Shown: positions 1-10,925 of the stretch, piece after piece
Layout of the letters: each line of letters opens with the position of its first letter
How positions within the stretch are numbered: position 1 is the first letter of the stretch
Assembly (NCBI RefSeq): GCF_050947875.1
Contig: NC_134570.1
Coordinates: 230,439,265-230,503,264, forward strand
DNA length: 64,000 bases
From: Dermacentor variabilis
Taxonomy: Eukaryota > Arthropoda > Arachnida > Ixodida > Ixodidae
Direction of reading: 5' to 3'
Program-made: the position numbers and the translations under genes
The notes under the pieces: generated by a model
The model's input: only the letters and a program-made list of their open reading frames with translations
What the model was told of the DNA's origin: nothing
The model's database searches: none

Positions 1-1
1 A

Positions 2-484
2 CACGACGCTCGACGGCGGGGTGCAGTGTTTCGACCGGGGCAATTCGTCTACGTGTGGACACCCTCACGAGCAAGGGGCAAAACAACAAAGCTCCTCCAC
101 CGCTACCACGGACCGTTTCGCCTCCTTCGGCAAGTAGCGGAGAACAACTGGGAAGTCGTGAACCGCACCGGCAGCAAAAGGGACATTGTAAACATAGCGC
201 GGTTAAAGCTGTGTCGCCCCCGTACATGTCCCGAGGACAACGCGGACGACGAGAGTGATGGTGAATGCGAGTGTTCTGCACGCGATGAAGCCACAGTGCC
301 GCAGGGTGGCGCAGCAGTTCCTCCCGTCAGTGACCACGGAAGGAAACGTTCAACTAGCGACACTGAGGTGTACTTTGATCCGCGTGCCCCTTATAGGGAA
401 CTGTCGTCCAACACCGAACCGAAAGAACTCTGGACTGGTGACAGTGACACAGAGATTTATTACACCGCAAGTGATGTTGACTGA
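2..484 (+). pseudogene. Gypsy-type pol 3' end (integrase C-terminus), 5' cut by window
   Basis: The reading frame is open from base 2 to the stop at 482-484. It encodes the C-terminal end of a Ty3/gypsy integrase: a basic linker, then the SH3-like segment with FRPGQFVYVWTPSRARG and LLHRYHGPFRLLRQV, followed by an acidic serine/glutamate-rich tail. In this family that segment follows the DDE catalytic core and helps bind DNA. The catalytic part lies left of the window, so intactness cannot be judged. It is a different family from elements A to D. Confidence 0.8.
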
Positions 485-1607
485 GTGAACTCAAGACTAG
501 TTAAAACTGTATGTGGCATTGTTCGTTCCTTCAGACAGATGTGTGCCCCGCAGTGCTAGTTAGTGACATTTTTGCCGCGTATTGTTGCTTTGTGTCCAGT
601 TCTACTTCTGAGCATATGCAGTTCAGTCTTTGTATATTTGCTAGTAGTGTTTTCACATGTGCAAAATATTTTTTTTTGTAGATTTATTCGCCCTTTCTGC
701 ACATTATGATGATGTAACATTGCCTTATAGCTGTGCGAGTGCTATGGTGTTTTGAGAGTGCTGTATAGACTTCGCTATATTTTTTTATTCTGAGTGTGGC
801 GCGCTTAAGATTTTATAGCTTCATGCTAATTAAGAGTGGGCACACTCTTATTTTGTAGGGGGGAGGAGTCGCGTGCCTTTCTTTACGTTTTTTTTTCGTT
901 GCCTGTGCTGTGTGGCAGTGTTCCTTTCTTTCTTACCGCTTTTCTCTCAAAATGTCTTTTCGCCCACGAGTCGGGAGGTCGGTTGGGGGGGGGGAATCTC
1001 ACGCGCGGCACCCCCCGTTCCGCCTGAAGGTCCGGCCGGCCGACTGCGCTGTCACCCCCTCCCCCCCTCCTTTGTACTGGTGACGGAAGCGGCGCCTCCT
1101 AATTGCTCAAACTGTTTGGGGATGCTTCTCGACTCTTTTGTGCGTTTGTCTTTTTGTAGACGCCGCCAGTTCGTCTAAAGCCCAACGGATGTCTCTGTAG
1201 TTTTTTGTGCATCTTTACTTTTCTTTGGGTCATAATTCTTCGGGTAGGCGGCTGTCATCAAGTTCAAACTCGGCGAAGTCCGCCAACGGTTGGCTGGGAG
1301 GATTTGAATCTGTGCGGCCTGATTGGCCCTGGTCAACGAAGAGTTGGTATTGGTGATCCGTTTGCTCTCGGGCGGGATGTTGTGACGTTCCCCGAGGGTC
1401 CCAGGGCAGTTGGCGCCGGAGACACCGAGGGACGAGGTCGCAGCGAGTGCTGCTGAGATGTCGCAGTTACGAATTGTACAAGTGCGTAAATGCTTATAGT
1501 CGGTTAACCAAAGTTCAAATAAATCGAATCAGGAAATGTCTACGGATCTCCAGCGTGCTCGCTTCATCTCTCCGGCGCGGAACAAGTAGCGGACAACTTT
1601 CTACGCT

Positions 1608-1647
<40 letters not shown>

Positions 1648-1859
1648 AGCGTAGAAAGTTGTCCGCTACTTGTTATATATATATATAACAATATATGTTG
1701 TTACTATATATATATATCTTATGAATTAACTACGCATTACCTAACTAGACGGATTTAAATACTTTGAATATCTCCAAGCTACAACAAACAACATTACCTT
1801 GGTTGTGACCAGATAGGCGGCATTCTCATATTTTAAAACTCTGGCTGAAGTTAGCTGGG
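485..1859. other. Gene-less stretch: 3' untranslated and flanking DNA of the preceding gypsy element
   Basis: No credible gene. A purine-rich GTAGGGGGGAGGAG stretch at 855-868 could be the polypurine tract of the gypsy element ending at 484, but no second LTR copy exists in the window, so LTR limits are not assigned. The part from about 1581 to 1720 is dominated by AT repeats and a long palindrome. The last five bases, CTGGG (1855-1859), are the left target duplication of element A. Confidence 0.5.
1581..1674. repeat. 94-bp perfect palindrome with (AT)n centre
   Basis: A 32-nt left arm (1581-1612, starting AACAAGTAGCGGACAAC) is matched exactly by its reverse complement at 1643-1674. The 30 bases between are alternating AT, so the whole 94 bp is self-complementary. 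More TA repeats follow to about 1720. It could be a miniature fold-back element or an expansion at a cruciform site. No coding content. Confidence 0.9.
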
Positions 1860-2043
1860 TGTAGTATAGTGTCGCCCCCTGCCGGATCCCTGTGTTATCA
1901 TACATTTATGTTTTGTAGTAGTTTAGCTAGATGGCGCACCCCCCTTCTGTCATGTGACGAGCTTGGACCAATCAGGAGGTGTCATCTGGCGTGTGAAGTC
2001 CTTTTAAGTAATAAACGGCCGCGAGCCGGCTCAGTCTTCGTTC
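1860..2043 (+). repeat. Element A 5' LTR, left part
   Basis: Matches the first about 183 bases of the complete 290-bp LTR at 27337-27626 with four substitutions and one inserted C. It holds AATAAA near 2010. It stops at the 13-bp TCAGTCTTCGTTC (2031-2043), which is repeated at 16616-16628 where the LTR resumes. Confidence 0.93.
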
Positions 2044-2307
2044 GAAAGAGAGTGCGCGGCATGGAGACGCGGCGACGTTTCCAAGCCATGGGGATTCTTG
2101 TCTGAACCACCGTTGGAAGAGGTCACGCCGGAACGTGCTCTGCTGTTTCACGTCCCTCTTCGCGACGCCAGTCGCGTCCGCGCGCTCTCTGTGCGCGGTG
2201 TTTCCACCGCACCATTCGAGCTGCCAACTAGTGGAACAGTCGACCACACGCGAACTGTTGCTTTTTGATCGACGCTAGCGCATAGTGCCACCCCTTCGGT
2301 CACAGCG

Positions 2308-2613
2308 ATGGAGCCGGACACGTCCACCCCGCCGGTATCAACTGCTGAAGGAACACGGCGGTCCGGTACGCGTTCCCCGCAGCACAAGCGCTCGGTGAGC
2401 CTTGCGTGCCCGCGGTCTCTTCGGCACATGATTGCCCAGTGCGAGGAGACCCTTCAACGCCAGGAGCAGGCAGGGCGGCTCTGCGCGGCCGCCAACTGGC
2501 CCAGGCGTCCACGCGGATCACCCGCTAGCGACGCGATTACCGGGCGATGCCGCAGTCTACTCTGGCTGCGTCGATGGCTTACGACACCGGGGGACGCTCC
2601 CGGACACTCGTAG
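2308..2613 (+). other. Upstream ORF in LINE2 5' region, unrecognised
   Basis: A 101-codon reading frame in the LINE2 leader, running across the LINE1 junction at 2596/2597. Its frame differs from that of the ORF1 continuation at 10925, so it is not the ORF1 start unless a frameshift lies within it. No domain recognised. Confidence 0.2.
2547..2596 (+). pseudogene. LINE2 ORF1, first codons before the LINE1 insertion
   Basis: An ATG at 2547 begins MPQSTLAASMAYDTG, which runs into the 16-bp duplicated target ACGACACCGGGGGACG (2581-2596). The copy at 10926-10941 has the same codon phase (HDTGAR) and continues into ORF1. The insertion plus duplication is 8345 bp, 2 modulo 3, and the reading frames of the two halves differ by exactly that amount. 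This start fits best; upstream starts are not excluded. Confidence 0.7.
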
Positions 2614-2821
2614 CGAGCGGTCGCATTCCCCCTCGCTCCGACGACCACGGCACTCGCTACAGCCCTCGTTGTGAGAGGTTTTTTTTTTTTTTATCCCTAA
2701 CTCTAGCTACTTGTTAACCTTCTCCCACGACAGCGCTCTTGAGCGTAGCCCTTTTTAGGGCTCCCAGCAGCGAAGGTATGCACCTGTAGCCGGCCGTTTC
2801 GGCCCTTGGTCGGACCCTGAC

Positions 2822-3913
2822 ATGGATGACACCCAGGACACAGTGCCCGGGTTTCGTCTCGGCATGCCACAGCCTCGCTCGCGAGCACTGGACTTGCTAC
2901 TTTTGGAGTCCCGCCGTATGCTAGGTTCGGAAGGGATGCCAAAGCGCCTGTCACTGACAACCCGTAAGAACGCCGGCCGCAAGAACGCCAACCGCCACGC
3001 ACGTGGCAACCGCCATCGCCGAGAGGCCGCCAACACCACTGCCGCCGCAGCATCTCTCGCCGAGATGAAAAGCGACAGTAATGCCTCAGCGCCTACGTCT
3101 CCGAGTAGCAGCACGATCTCCTCCTCGCCGGCCACCAGCTCTGACAGCACGGAGTCATCGCCATCGCTCAGCGCCTCGTGTAGCGGGTCACCAACCTCTA
3201 AACCCGCGAGGTCTGATCGTTCGTCGTCTGCATCATTGCCCGCCTCACCGCTGACTCGCGCTGACAACGAAACTACGACCGCGGCCGCGACGGAAAGCAG
3301 CCCACCGCCATCTCTCGAAGCTCCGCAACATGGCGAACAACAAGCGAACGACCCCCGCCGGCGCCATGACAGCCACCCGGCGTCACCTTCCCTAGCCCTC
3401 CACGTGGCAGCGGTTGCCGAGCATTCGCAGAACGGGCCAGCTCCCCAAGCAAGCGCCGACAAGTCGAACGGGGAACAACAAAAGCCCCCACTGGCCGAGC
3501 CACCCACTCGTCCGCGCCCGACAGAGCGAGAGAGAGAGGGTCAGTCTCCCTCTCCAATGACTCACGCCGGGGCCGCACCTGCGACAAGCTCTCCAGGTAT
3601 GAGCAACGACGGCGCCGAAGTGAAAAAGGCAATGGGGAAGAAAGGAATGCACTCCTCAACCGACCCAGCTAGCTCGGCGCACCCGCGCCCCAGCTGTGTT
3701 CTCGGGCCGCTCCAGCCGCTCGCACCGCAAAGCAGCCAGCAGCAACAGCCCCACACCGAGCCAGAACGTCGCCCAGCACTCACCTCCGCCTCGGATTCAA
3801 CCGAGCAGGCTAATCAACACAGCGCTAAACCGCGGGCTACATGGAGCGAATTGTCACGGCGAACAGGGGCGCGGCGGCAAGACGTCGAAGATGCGCTGCA
3901 TAGCAATACATGA
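2822..3913 (+). pseudogene. LINE1 ORF1 N-terminal part (Ser/Pro-rich, basic patch), probable
   Basis: A 363-codon ORF from an ATG at 2822. The protein is low in complexity: a basic patch (RKNAGRKNANRHARGNRHRR) at about residues 41-66, then long serine, proline and alanine runs. Such disordered N-termini are usual for ORF1 proteins of the I group, and LINE2 ORF1 also starts with a serine/alanine-rich region. The frame stops at 3911-3913, about 360 bp before the recognisable ORF1 domain. Calling it the ORF1 start is an inference from position and composition. Confidence 0.5.
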
Positions 3914-4272
3914 GGCAAACAGCGGGCGGACGCCGCCGCGAGTTCGCCGTGTTGGCGCCAGTGTTATCAGACTTAGCATACGAGTTGTGGTAAATGATGA
4001 AACAAATATAAGCGCTTTTTAAGCTGGCATATACCGCTTTTATAACTGAAAAAATACACACACTAGCGCAGACACCAACGTGGTTGCAGAAGACGAGCAG
4101 AGGCCCGCGCGCGAAAGACCAGCATGCCTAGCGACCGGAACTGGCGCCTCCCGATTGGCTGTCGTCCGCCGCTGCGCGCTCGACGCTTCCGGCGGCCCGA
4201 CGAAAATATTTGGACAGGCAGGTCGGCGGCGGCCGTCAAATTTTTGGAAGGCGGCCGTCGGACGTTCGCTCC
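3914..4272. other. Unexplained break inside LINE1 ORF1
   Basis: About 360 bp between the serine-rich ORF and the zinc-knuckle ORF, which are in different frames. No reading frame joins them. Clear terminal repeats or a target duplication are not visible, although ATACATG at 3907 and CATGTAT at 4271 are complementary. It may be a small inserted element, a spacer, or the true leader of ORF1. Confidence 0.4.
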
Positions 4273-5376
4273 ATGTATTCCTGGCTTAATCCCCTCTCAC
4301 TACCCAAGAGGGCCGGGAAACGGAGGCCGCGCTACAGGCCTCTCGAGATGATCCCGCATACACCCTCGGTCGACGGCCCAGCTCCAGGAGAACGCGCTGA
4401 CACGGTCCTGTTTCGTCCCCAAGGGAAGAAAGGCAACTTCCTGAGACTGACGCAAGAATCTATCGCCGCACAGCTCTCAGCTATTCAGGGAGCACACCGC
4501 GTGCGGGTGAACTTTCGACGGAATGTTGTCGCCGCCGACGCGCTCCCGGGGGCAGAATTGTCACATCTCCTACAAGTCCGCACCGTCGGCGATGTGCCAG
4601 TGAGGGCGAAAGCTCTCCCAAAAAACACCTGTGCTGGCACCATCTTCGGTGTCGACCGCTCGTTCGACGCGTGCACAATAAGAGACCACCTTGAAGCCTG
4701 CGTGACCGTCCTATCATGCGAGCGCAGGGGCCACAACATAGCGGTGCGATTCGCCGGCAACGCCGTTCCAGCCGAAGTGCTCCTCTTCAAGCAGCGTCGC
4801 ACGGTTCGTCCCAGACTCCCGCGGCCACTCCAGTGCGATCGATGCGGCTTCTTTGGTCACGCCGGCGCAACATGTTCGCGCGATGCCCGCTGCCTCCGTT
4901 GCGGAGAATCGCACGCCACCGCCGACTGCCCCGCGCAGAGGCCGCGCTGCATTAACTGCAGCGGGAATCACGCAACCTCGGAGCCGCGCTGCCCCAACTG
5001 GCAAATGGAGAGGAAGGCTGCCGTACTGTTGTCACTGTCGCCAGAGCCTCTCACGCGACAGCAGGCGATCGCTAAAGCTCGCGCCTCATCAGACGCCATC
5101 CGACGGAAGCAAGGAGCAGCCACCCGTCATTCCGCGGTCGTACTACCTGGGTTGTCATTCAGAGACGCGCTCAGCGGTCGCGGCGCCCAGCCGGCGGAGC
5201 AAGCGCAGACGCAACAGCCCACTAACTCCGCCACCTCCGATCCAAAGGATGCGGTTATTGCGGCCCTCGCAGCAGCACTGCGCGTCCTCATAGAGACAGC
5301 AGCGATGGACGACACCACTCGGCAAATGTGCGTCGCGGCCCTCGCAGCCCAGCAAGCCCTGCCCCAGCATGGATAG
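4273..5376 (+). CDS. LINE1 ORF1, C-terminal RNA-binding part with three CCHC knuckles
   Basis: Open from about 4210; the first ATG is 4273 and the TAG stop is 5374-5376. The middle region (VRVNFRRNVVAADA, GTIFGVDRSF) aligns by eye with the equivalent part of LINE2 ORF1. Three zinc knuckles follow at about 4834-4990: CDRCGFFGHAGATC, CLRCGESHATADC and CINCSGNHATSEPRC. ORF1 proteins of this group bind element RNA and nucleic acids in the ribonucleoprotein particle. The stop overlaps the ORF2 ATG by 8 nt. Confidence 0.8.
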   Translation: MYSWLNPLSLPKRAGKRRPRYRPLEMIPHTPSVDGPAPGERADTVLFRPQGKKGNFLRLTQESIAAQLSAIQGAHRVRVNFRRNVVAADALPGAELSHLLQVRTVGDVPVRAKALPKNTCAGTIFGVDRSFDACTIRDHLEACVTVLSCERRGHNIAVRFAGNAVPAEVLLFKQRRTVRPRLPRPLQCDRCGFFGHAGATCSRDARCLRCGESHATADCPAQRPRCINCSGNHATSEPRCPNWQMERKAAVLLSLSPEPLTRQQAIAKARASSDAIRRKQGAATRHSAVVLPGLSFRDALSGRGAQPAEQAQTQQPTNSATSDPKDAVIAALAAALRVLIETAAMDDTTRQMCVAALAAQQALPQHG

Positions 5377-5441
5377 GAGATCTCCGAAACGTCGGCCGCG
5401 CATCCTCCAGTGGAATGTCCGCTCGATGCGTCGCCGTCACG

Positions 5442-5522
5442 CTATAGTGAACTAGAATACTCTAAAGTACTAATACTCTAAAGTACTAATACTCTCTACT
5501 AAAGTATTCTAGTTCACTATAG
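5442..5522. mobile_element. 81-bp palindromic miniature insertion with 5-bp duplication
   Basis: The ends CTATAGTGAACTAGAATACT and their exact reverse complement enclose a short repeat of TCTAAAGTACTAATAC type. Flanks are TCACG at 5437-5441 and 5523-5527. Removing 81 + 5 bp restores the ORF2 reading frame and gives a junction the same length as in LINE2. The border could also be drawn to give an 8-bp duplication GTCACGCT. It cannot encode a protein, so any mobility needed an outside enzyme. Confidence 0.85.
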
Positions 5523-8500
5523 TCACGCTGAACACGCCGAGCACCTCTCACTACACGAATACGACGTGCTCGCGCTACAAGAAACTTACGCGCGTCCCAG
5601 CGAGTTTAACCTCCCCGGATTTGTGGCCTATCACAGTGCCACCGAATGCCAGTCGCAGACCTGCAACAAGACTCATTGTTGTGACCCGCTGCATTCGCCT
5701 GGACGGTCCCGCGCATCTCTGTATGTTCGCGCATGTCTCGCGCAAGCCGACGTAAATGTCACCGACATCGCGACCAGTGGCATCGAGTGCGTGGCCGTGA
5801 CTGTGCGTGTTGGGGGTGCCGACACCTATGTCGCCAGTGTTTATGTTCGGCCCGTGCGTCGGTGGGACAGTTCGTTCGTGGTTGCGCTTGTCGCTCGCAT
5901 CGGAGGTGACTGTGTGGTGTTGGGTGACTTCAACAGTCACCACACAACATGGGGGTGCCCGCACACCGAGTCGCGAGGTAGGGACTTGCTGAACTCCATC
6001 CTCTCTGCGGGCCTCCTACTTCTCAACACCGGCAGTCCCACATTCGTGCGCCGGGGTGCGCGGAAGAGCGCCATCGACTTGTCGCTTGCGAGCGAGGGTT
6101 GCCACTACGAGTGGCGACGCAGCCCCGACACTCAGGGCTCCGATCATTACCCGATCTCCCTCGAGCCGCACGCTACAGCCCATGGACCGCGGCGCTCCTA
6201 CCGTGTTACCGACTGGACACAGTTTCGGAAACTCTGTGCCACGCCCCCTGCTGCGAACACGGATTTCCTGACTCACGTGACACGTTGTGTCGACGCCGCC
6301 ACGAAATGCTGTTCTGTGCCTGCGGGAACGCCGGTGCCCGACATCAAGCTGCTTAACCTTCGAGCTGTCCGGCGCCGCGCTGAACATCGAGCCATCAAGA
6401 GTGACAGGAGAGAGGATTGGACTCTCTACAATCGCCTTGATGCGGCGTGCCGCCGTCATGCCAGGCAGCGGCGCAATCAGAGCTGGAGCAGTTTGTGTGT
6501 GTCGCTCGACGATACGCGCAACAGATCGCGCCCGTGGCGCATTCTCGGCGCTCTCCTTCGACCAAAGGTCCCTCGCTGTCCTGCGCTTTCCATCGCGGTC
6601 GCACAGGGCTTGAGCGCAGAGCAGCTCGCGGACGCGTTCGCCGCCACCTTTGCACCGCCGCCGCCGTTGCTTCCGCCGGATGGCCCAGTTTTCGAGCTTC
6701 CTGAGCACAACAAAGCCGCTCTCCTCGCGCCGCTTCGCTACTTCCCGACGAACGGAATTCTGCAGCAGGTGAAGGCGCTGTGCACGGAGGACTTCACCTT
6801 GAGCGAGCTTCGCATCGTGCCCAACGCTCGTAGGCGACGTTCTGCGCCGGGAGCGGATGGAATCACCTACCAGACGTTGCGAAACATCGACGACGAGCAG
6901 CTCCCATCGCTGTTGGAGGTGTACAACCGCGTCTGGCGCACCAGCGTCGTCCCTCCCGAGTGGAAAGAAGCAACCGTGGTACCTCTCCTCAAGAGTGGCA
7001 AACCGCGAAGCAGCGTGAGCTCCTACCGCCCGGTTTCACTCACGTCTGTCGCCGGTAAGACACTCGAAGCCATGGCACTTCGTCGTCTGCAGTGGATTGC
7101 GACGGCACTCGACGCATTCGCTCCCGAGCAGAGCGGCTTCCGCCAGCTGTGCGCAACGGCTGACGCCCTGGCCGAGGTTGTCGCTACTCTCGAGCAGGCG
7201 ACGAGCCGTCGCGAGGCCGGCTGCCTCGTCCTGCTTGATGTACAGGGCGCCTTCGATGGGCTGCCGCATTCTACGATCGTCAGTGCGCTGCACGTGCTCG
7301 GCATCACCGACCGGCTACTCGACTACGTGCGAGCCTTCTTGTCTGATCGCACGCTTCGGGTGCGGGTTGGAGGTGCGCTCCGCCGGCCGCGCAGTGTGTT
7401 TTCTGGTGTTCCGCAGGGCAGTGTTTTGAGCCCCTTTTTGTTTAATCTTGTCCTCGCGCGACTTCCGGACTACATCCCAAAAGCGATTTCGCACGAAGTA
7501 CGGGTGGCAATCTACGCTGACGACATCGCCCTCTTTGCGACTGGCCCTACTCAAGTCGGCTATCAGTTGCGTGCATCTGTCCAGACTGCAATTGACGCGG
7601 TGGACCAGTACATGGGAAGCATCGGCCTCCAGCTGTCGGCGACCAAAACAGAGGCACTACTGGTACACCCGCGAGGAACGCGAGCTCGTTCCGAAGCGCC
7701 ACCGCTGACTCTGCGCCGTTGCCCTCTCCCGTGGCGCAAGAGCGTCCATTACCTCAGCCTGCCGATCGACTGCCGCGTCAACTTCAATGCGGCCGTCTCC
7801 CACATCTGCAAGCAATCAAGGAAAGTCGCCAGCGCCGCGCGCTCTCTTCTCGCGCGTGGACACGGATGCACGCCGCAACTCGCACTGCGCGTGTACAACT
7901 CTGTGACCACATCGAGGGCACTCTACGCCCTCCCCACCACCAACGCTCGAGCGGCGAATTGGAATGCCATTGACATGGCGCACCGTACTGCGGTGCGAGA
8001 ACTATACGGCCTCCCTCGCTCCTCCCAAGTAGTGGCGACACTCGCGGAAGTGGGCAACTGGCCGCCATCGCTTCGTGCACGAAAGCAGGCGCTCCACCAC
8101 ATTGAGCGCCTGCAGCGCTCACCACAGGGCCAGCGGCTCGTCTGCAGACTCCACTCCCTGCCGAACTCGGGAATGGGCAAGTGCGCCACCGAGTTCTCAA
8201 AGCTCATCGGGTCGTCGCCACAGTTCGTCTCCCTTCCGTACTACTCCAGTCTGCTCGAGGTGAACATCGCGGTGCCTGGTGTCGCATCAAAGCGCCGAAC
8301 TGCGGTGTGCGCCATGAGACAGGAGACCGCCTCCCTACTGCACGAACGACTGGCAGGACGAGTTCTCGTCTACACCGATGGCTCGGTGACGCCGGACGGG
8401 TCTGGTGCTGCGGCTTGCACGGCACCGGACATCTCGGAAATGCGCCAGTGCCGACTGCGCTTTGCCGCGTCGTCGACAGTGGCCGAACTCGCCGCCATCG

Positions 8501-8870
8501 ATCTCGCTGCCGACCTCCTTTTGGAACATCCGAACATTGTGTCAGCGGCCATTCTCACTGACTCTCGTGCGGCGCTTTGCATGCTGTCCAGGGACTACGC
8601 CGGAGTGCCCCTTGTTGTTCGAGTTGGCTGCAAGCTGCGACACATCGTGAATCAAGGCTGCGACCTGGCGCTCCAATGGATACCCGCACACATCGGATTG
8701 CCAGGCAACGAGGAGGCTGACTGCCTCGCCAAGGCGGCGCACGGTGAGCGCTTTCCCCTCACCCACTTGGTGACGAGTTTCGACGCGGCAAATACAGCGG
8801 TTCTGCGCAGCCTCACTGCGCAACATCCCGATCGGCGCGTCGCGGCGGGAACGCCCCCGCGCCTGCTCCC

Positions 8871-10377
8871 AGCGTTTTTAGATCTCTTTCAGTTTGAAAG
8901 CTCCGGCGCGCGGAGTGTCGCCTTTCTCTTTCCAGCCGCGCGGTGGCGCTCGCCACAGTGTTTTCCCGACCGGCCCGGTCCATCCCTATCGTCGCCGCCA
9001 CTGCAGCCGCCTTGTCAAAGTAGCAAGCAGTGGTTTTTTTCACGTGTGCGTGTTTACGCTGTGTGGTACAGTCGTGAATTTCACACAAATATTCCGACTG
9101 CTTAGTCTGTACACACCTATAAAGACCGGTCTTCGTGGAAGTGTGGAGGGTGCACCGAGTGCTGTGCTTGTGGGCGTTCAAGACACACTGAAGAAATCGA
9201 GAGAAGCACACCGCTGTAAGCAAGCACACCTGCATGACCTGATTGAATCCAGCATTCTTGAGTTAGCCTCTGAACCTAATGACTTGCCCCAGCACAGTGG
9301 CAGTGACCACATTTACTCATAGGGAGAAGTAGATGAAAGCACCTCTTACTACTTTTCGGGCTATGTGGTGCATAAACTCAGCAAGAGTACATGCCGTTCC
9401 TGCATAGAGGATATCAACTCTCCAGTGCCAGTTGTTGGCAGTCACTCATACCTCATGGTGTACAGGAGCTACAAGCAAGGCTGCCTGAAGCACCTTACCA
9501 AAAAGATGTCAGAGTTTACAAATATTGTAAACAGAGCAGTTTCAATTTCATTGAAAGAAGGCCCACTTTCCGCGGATATGTTTTGGGAGGTGTTGGACGA
9601 GTTGGAATTGAGAAACCTTGCGCGGCTTGGATGTGCAGAGCATATGGCCTCTTTTACATGCCAGGTGTTGAATTTTGTCGTAGTTACACGCAAGAACTTC
9701 TACACGAGAGATGTGAATCGCCGGCTGGAAAGCAGAGAAAAAGTCGCCATTGCAAATAAAAAAGCTCGTCTTCTGTAGGCATTCCTTCCGTGTTTCGCAC
9801 CAGGTGTGTCTGCATTCAGTGTTTGTTTGTGTGCACTTAAATAAATGCTCAAAGTGAACGTGAAAAACCCTGCTCTCTGTGCTGTGCTCCGTACGTCGGT
9901 AACAGAGCGCAGAATTTCGTGACTGTTCTAGAAACAGAATGGAACATGGCTATTTTAAATTGTCTTTTATGGTTCGTGAACTATTCAGAAGAACTATTGA
10001 TAGCGTTACGCCAACAGGCACTAAACTATCCAGGATAAACGTCGCAAATACGATGCGATAGATAAAGCGCGAAGGAAGTAAACGATCGCAGTTTTTCGCG
10101 ATCTTGCTTCAGCCTGCTCTTTATCTCACCCTTACTGCTCAGGCCAAACAGTTATTTAACCATGAGACAATTCAGTTTCTACGTGACAACTAAAAAAAGG
10201 CCAACAAATTTGAATTCTGCGCATCCGGCGGAGATGGCTGCCGCAGCCGCTGCCGAGCGCGAGCTCTCCGGGCCGACAGTGACCGCAGCGCCGCATGGTG
10301 AGTGGAAACGGAAGGGGGCCGCTTTCTCGTGCGCGGCTCGTTGGGAGCTTGCAAACTGAAAGAGATCTAAAAACGTT
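8871..10377 (+). mobile_element. 1.5-kb DNA transposon with about 34-bp TIRs and 10-bp TSD
   Basis: The left end is AGCGTTTTTAGATCTCTTTC; the right end is its reverse complement with one change near the tip, and the match extends about 34 bp with one further mismatch. GCCTGCTCCC lies at 8861-8870 and again at 10378-10387. Excision in silico rejoins LINE1 ORF2 in frame. It carries only a transposase C-terminal fragment, so it looks like an internally deleted, non-autonomous copy. A 10-bp duplication is longer than the 8 bp of P elements and nearer the 9-11 bp of Mutator-like elements. Confidence 0.88.
9065..9778 (+). pseudogene. Transposase C-terminal remnant, P-element-like, uncertain
   Basis: Two open stretches in different frames (to 9322 and 9365-9778) resemble the C-terminal part of P-element/THAP9-type transposases: SYYFSGYVVHKLSKSTC with a CxxC (CRSC), then a basic RSYKQGCL motif. 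The 137-codon ORF ends at 9776-9778. No catalytic core or DNA-binding domain is present. The family call rests on the GYVV-HKL...C..C pattern and could be wrong. Confidence 0.45.
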
Positions 10378-10721
10378 GCCTGCTCCCGCGTGCGGGCCTC
10401 TCTCGGAGTGACTGCGCCTTCCTTCTCCGCCTGCGCATTGGCTGCTACAAAACAATGGCGCGCACACACAGGCTCACGGGAACCGGCAGCCCCGTGTGTG
10501 GTAGCTGCGACGGCGTGGATACACTGGAGCATCTTCTACGTCACTGCCCGGCCTTCGGGACCGAGAGGGAGGCTCTGTACGCTTCCTACCGCCGATGTGG
10601 CTTGCCATCCACCACCATGCAGTGCCTACTCTTCCCAAATGCTCCCAGTTCCATCACCAAGCGTGCATTTTCGGCATTGATGGAATTGTGTGAAGCAACA
10701 CACCTCAGAGCGCGGCTGTAG

Positions 10722-10925
10722 GCCCCGCAAACGATTAGCTACATTGTCGTCTTTTCTTTTTTGCTATTCCGGTCTCTCTCTCCTTTTTACTTCCGTTCAC
10801 TATCTCCATCTTTTTCTCCCCACACCCCTTTCCCCGTGCAGTGCTGTTGAGGTGTGCTACTGTGAGAGACAGTTACGGCACTGCACTTATCTCTTCCATT
10901 TCTCTTTAAAAATCACTTCACACAC
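10722..10925 (+). other. LINE1 3' untranslated region
   Basis: Pyrimidine-rich after the ORF2 stop, ending near CTCTTTAAAAATCACTTC just before the second target copy at 10926. There is no long poly(A) or obvious tandem tail, unlike LINE2. Confidence 0.6.

Larger units (their letters stand above)
5369..10721 (+). pseudogene. LINE1 ORF2: APE, reverse transcriptase, RNase H, CCHC; split by two insertions
   Basis: The ATG at 5369 lies in ATGGATAG, overlapping the ORF1 stop. The protein starts RILQWNVRSMRRRHA, is broken by the palindrome at 5442-5522 and resumes at 5523. APE motifs are LALQETYA, GDFNSHHTTWG and SDHYPI. Reverse transcriptase follows with FSGVPQGSVLSPFLFN and YADD at 7513-7524, then RNase H (VYTDGSVTPDG, LTDSRAAL, IPAHIGLPGNEEAD; about 8365-8740). 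A DNA transposon splits it at 8871-10377. The last part (10386-10721) has LSRSDCAFLLRLR and CGSCDGVDTLEHLLRHC. Frame arithmetic fits both insertions exactly (86 and 1517 bp), so this copy was probably intact when it inserted. Confidence 0.9.
2597..10925 (+). mobile_element. LINE1: APE-type non-LTR retrotransposon inserted in LINE2 ORF1
   Basis: Flanked by a 16-bp target duplication with one mismatch (2581-2596 and 10926-10941). Related to LINE2 in every domain but clearly diverged. It has a zinc-knuckle ORF1 and an ORF2 with APE, RT, RNase H and terminal CCHC. ORF2 shows no stop or frameshift other than those caused by two later insertions, an 81-bp palindrome at 5442 and a DNA transposon at 8871. 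Without them the element is about 6.7 kb. A run of 14 T lies in its 5' leader at 2679-2692. Confidence 0.87.

Noticed and set aside
2755..3507. 250-codon minus-strand ORF
   Set aside because: It is a composition shadow of the GC-rich, serine-rich LINE1 ORF1 region; no domain.
3914..4272. A MITE within LINE1 ORF1
   Set aside because: No convincing inverted ends or target duplication; left as an unexplained break.
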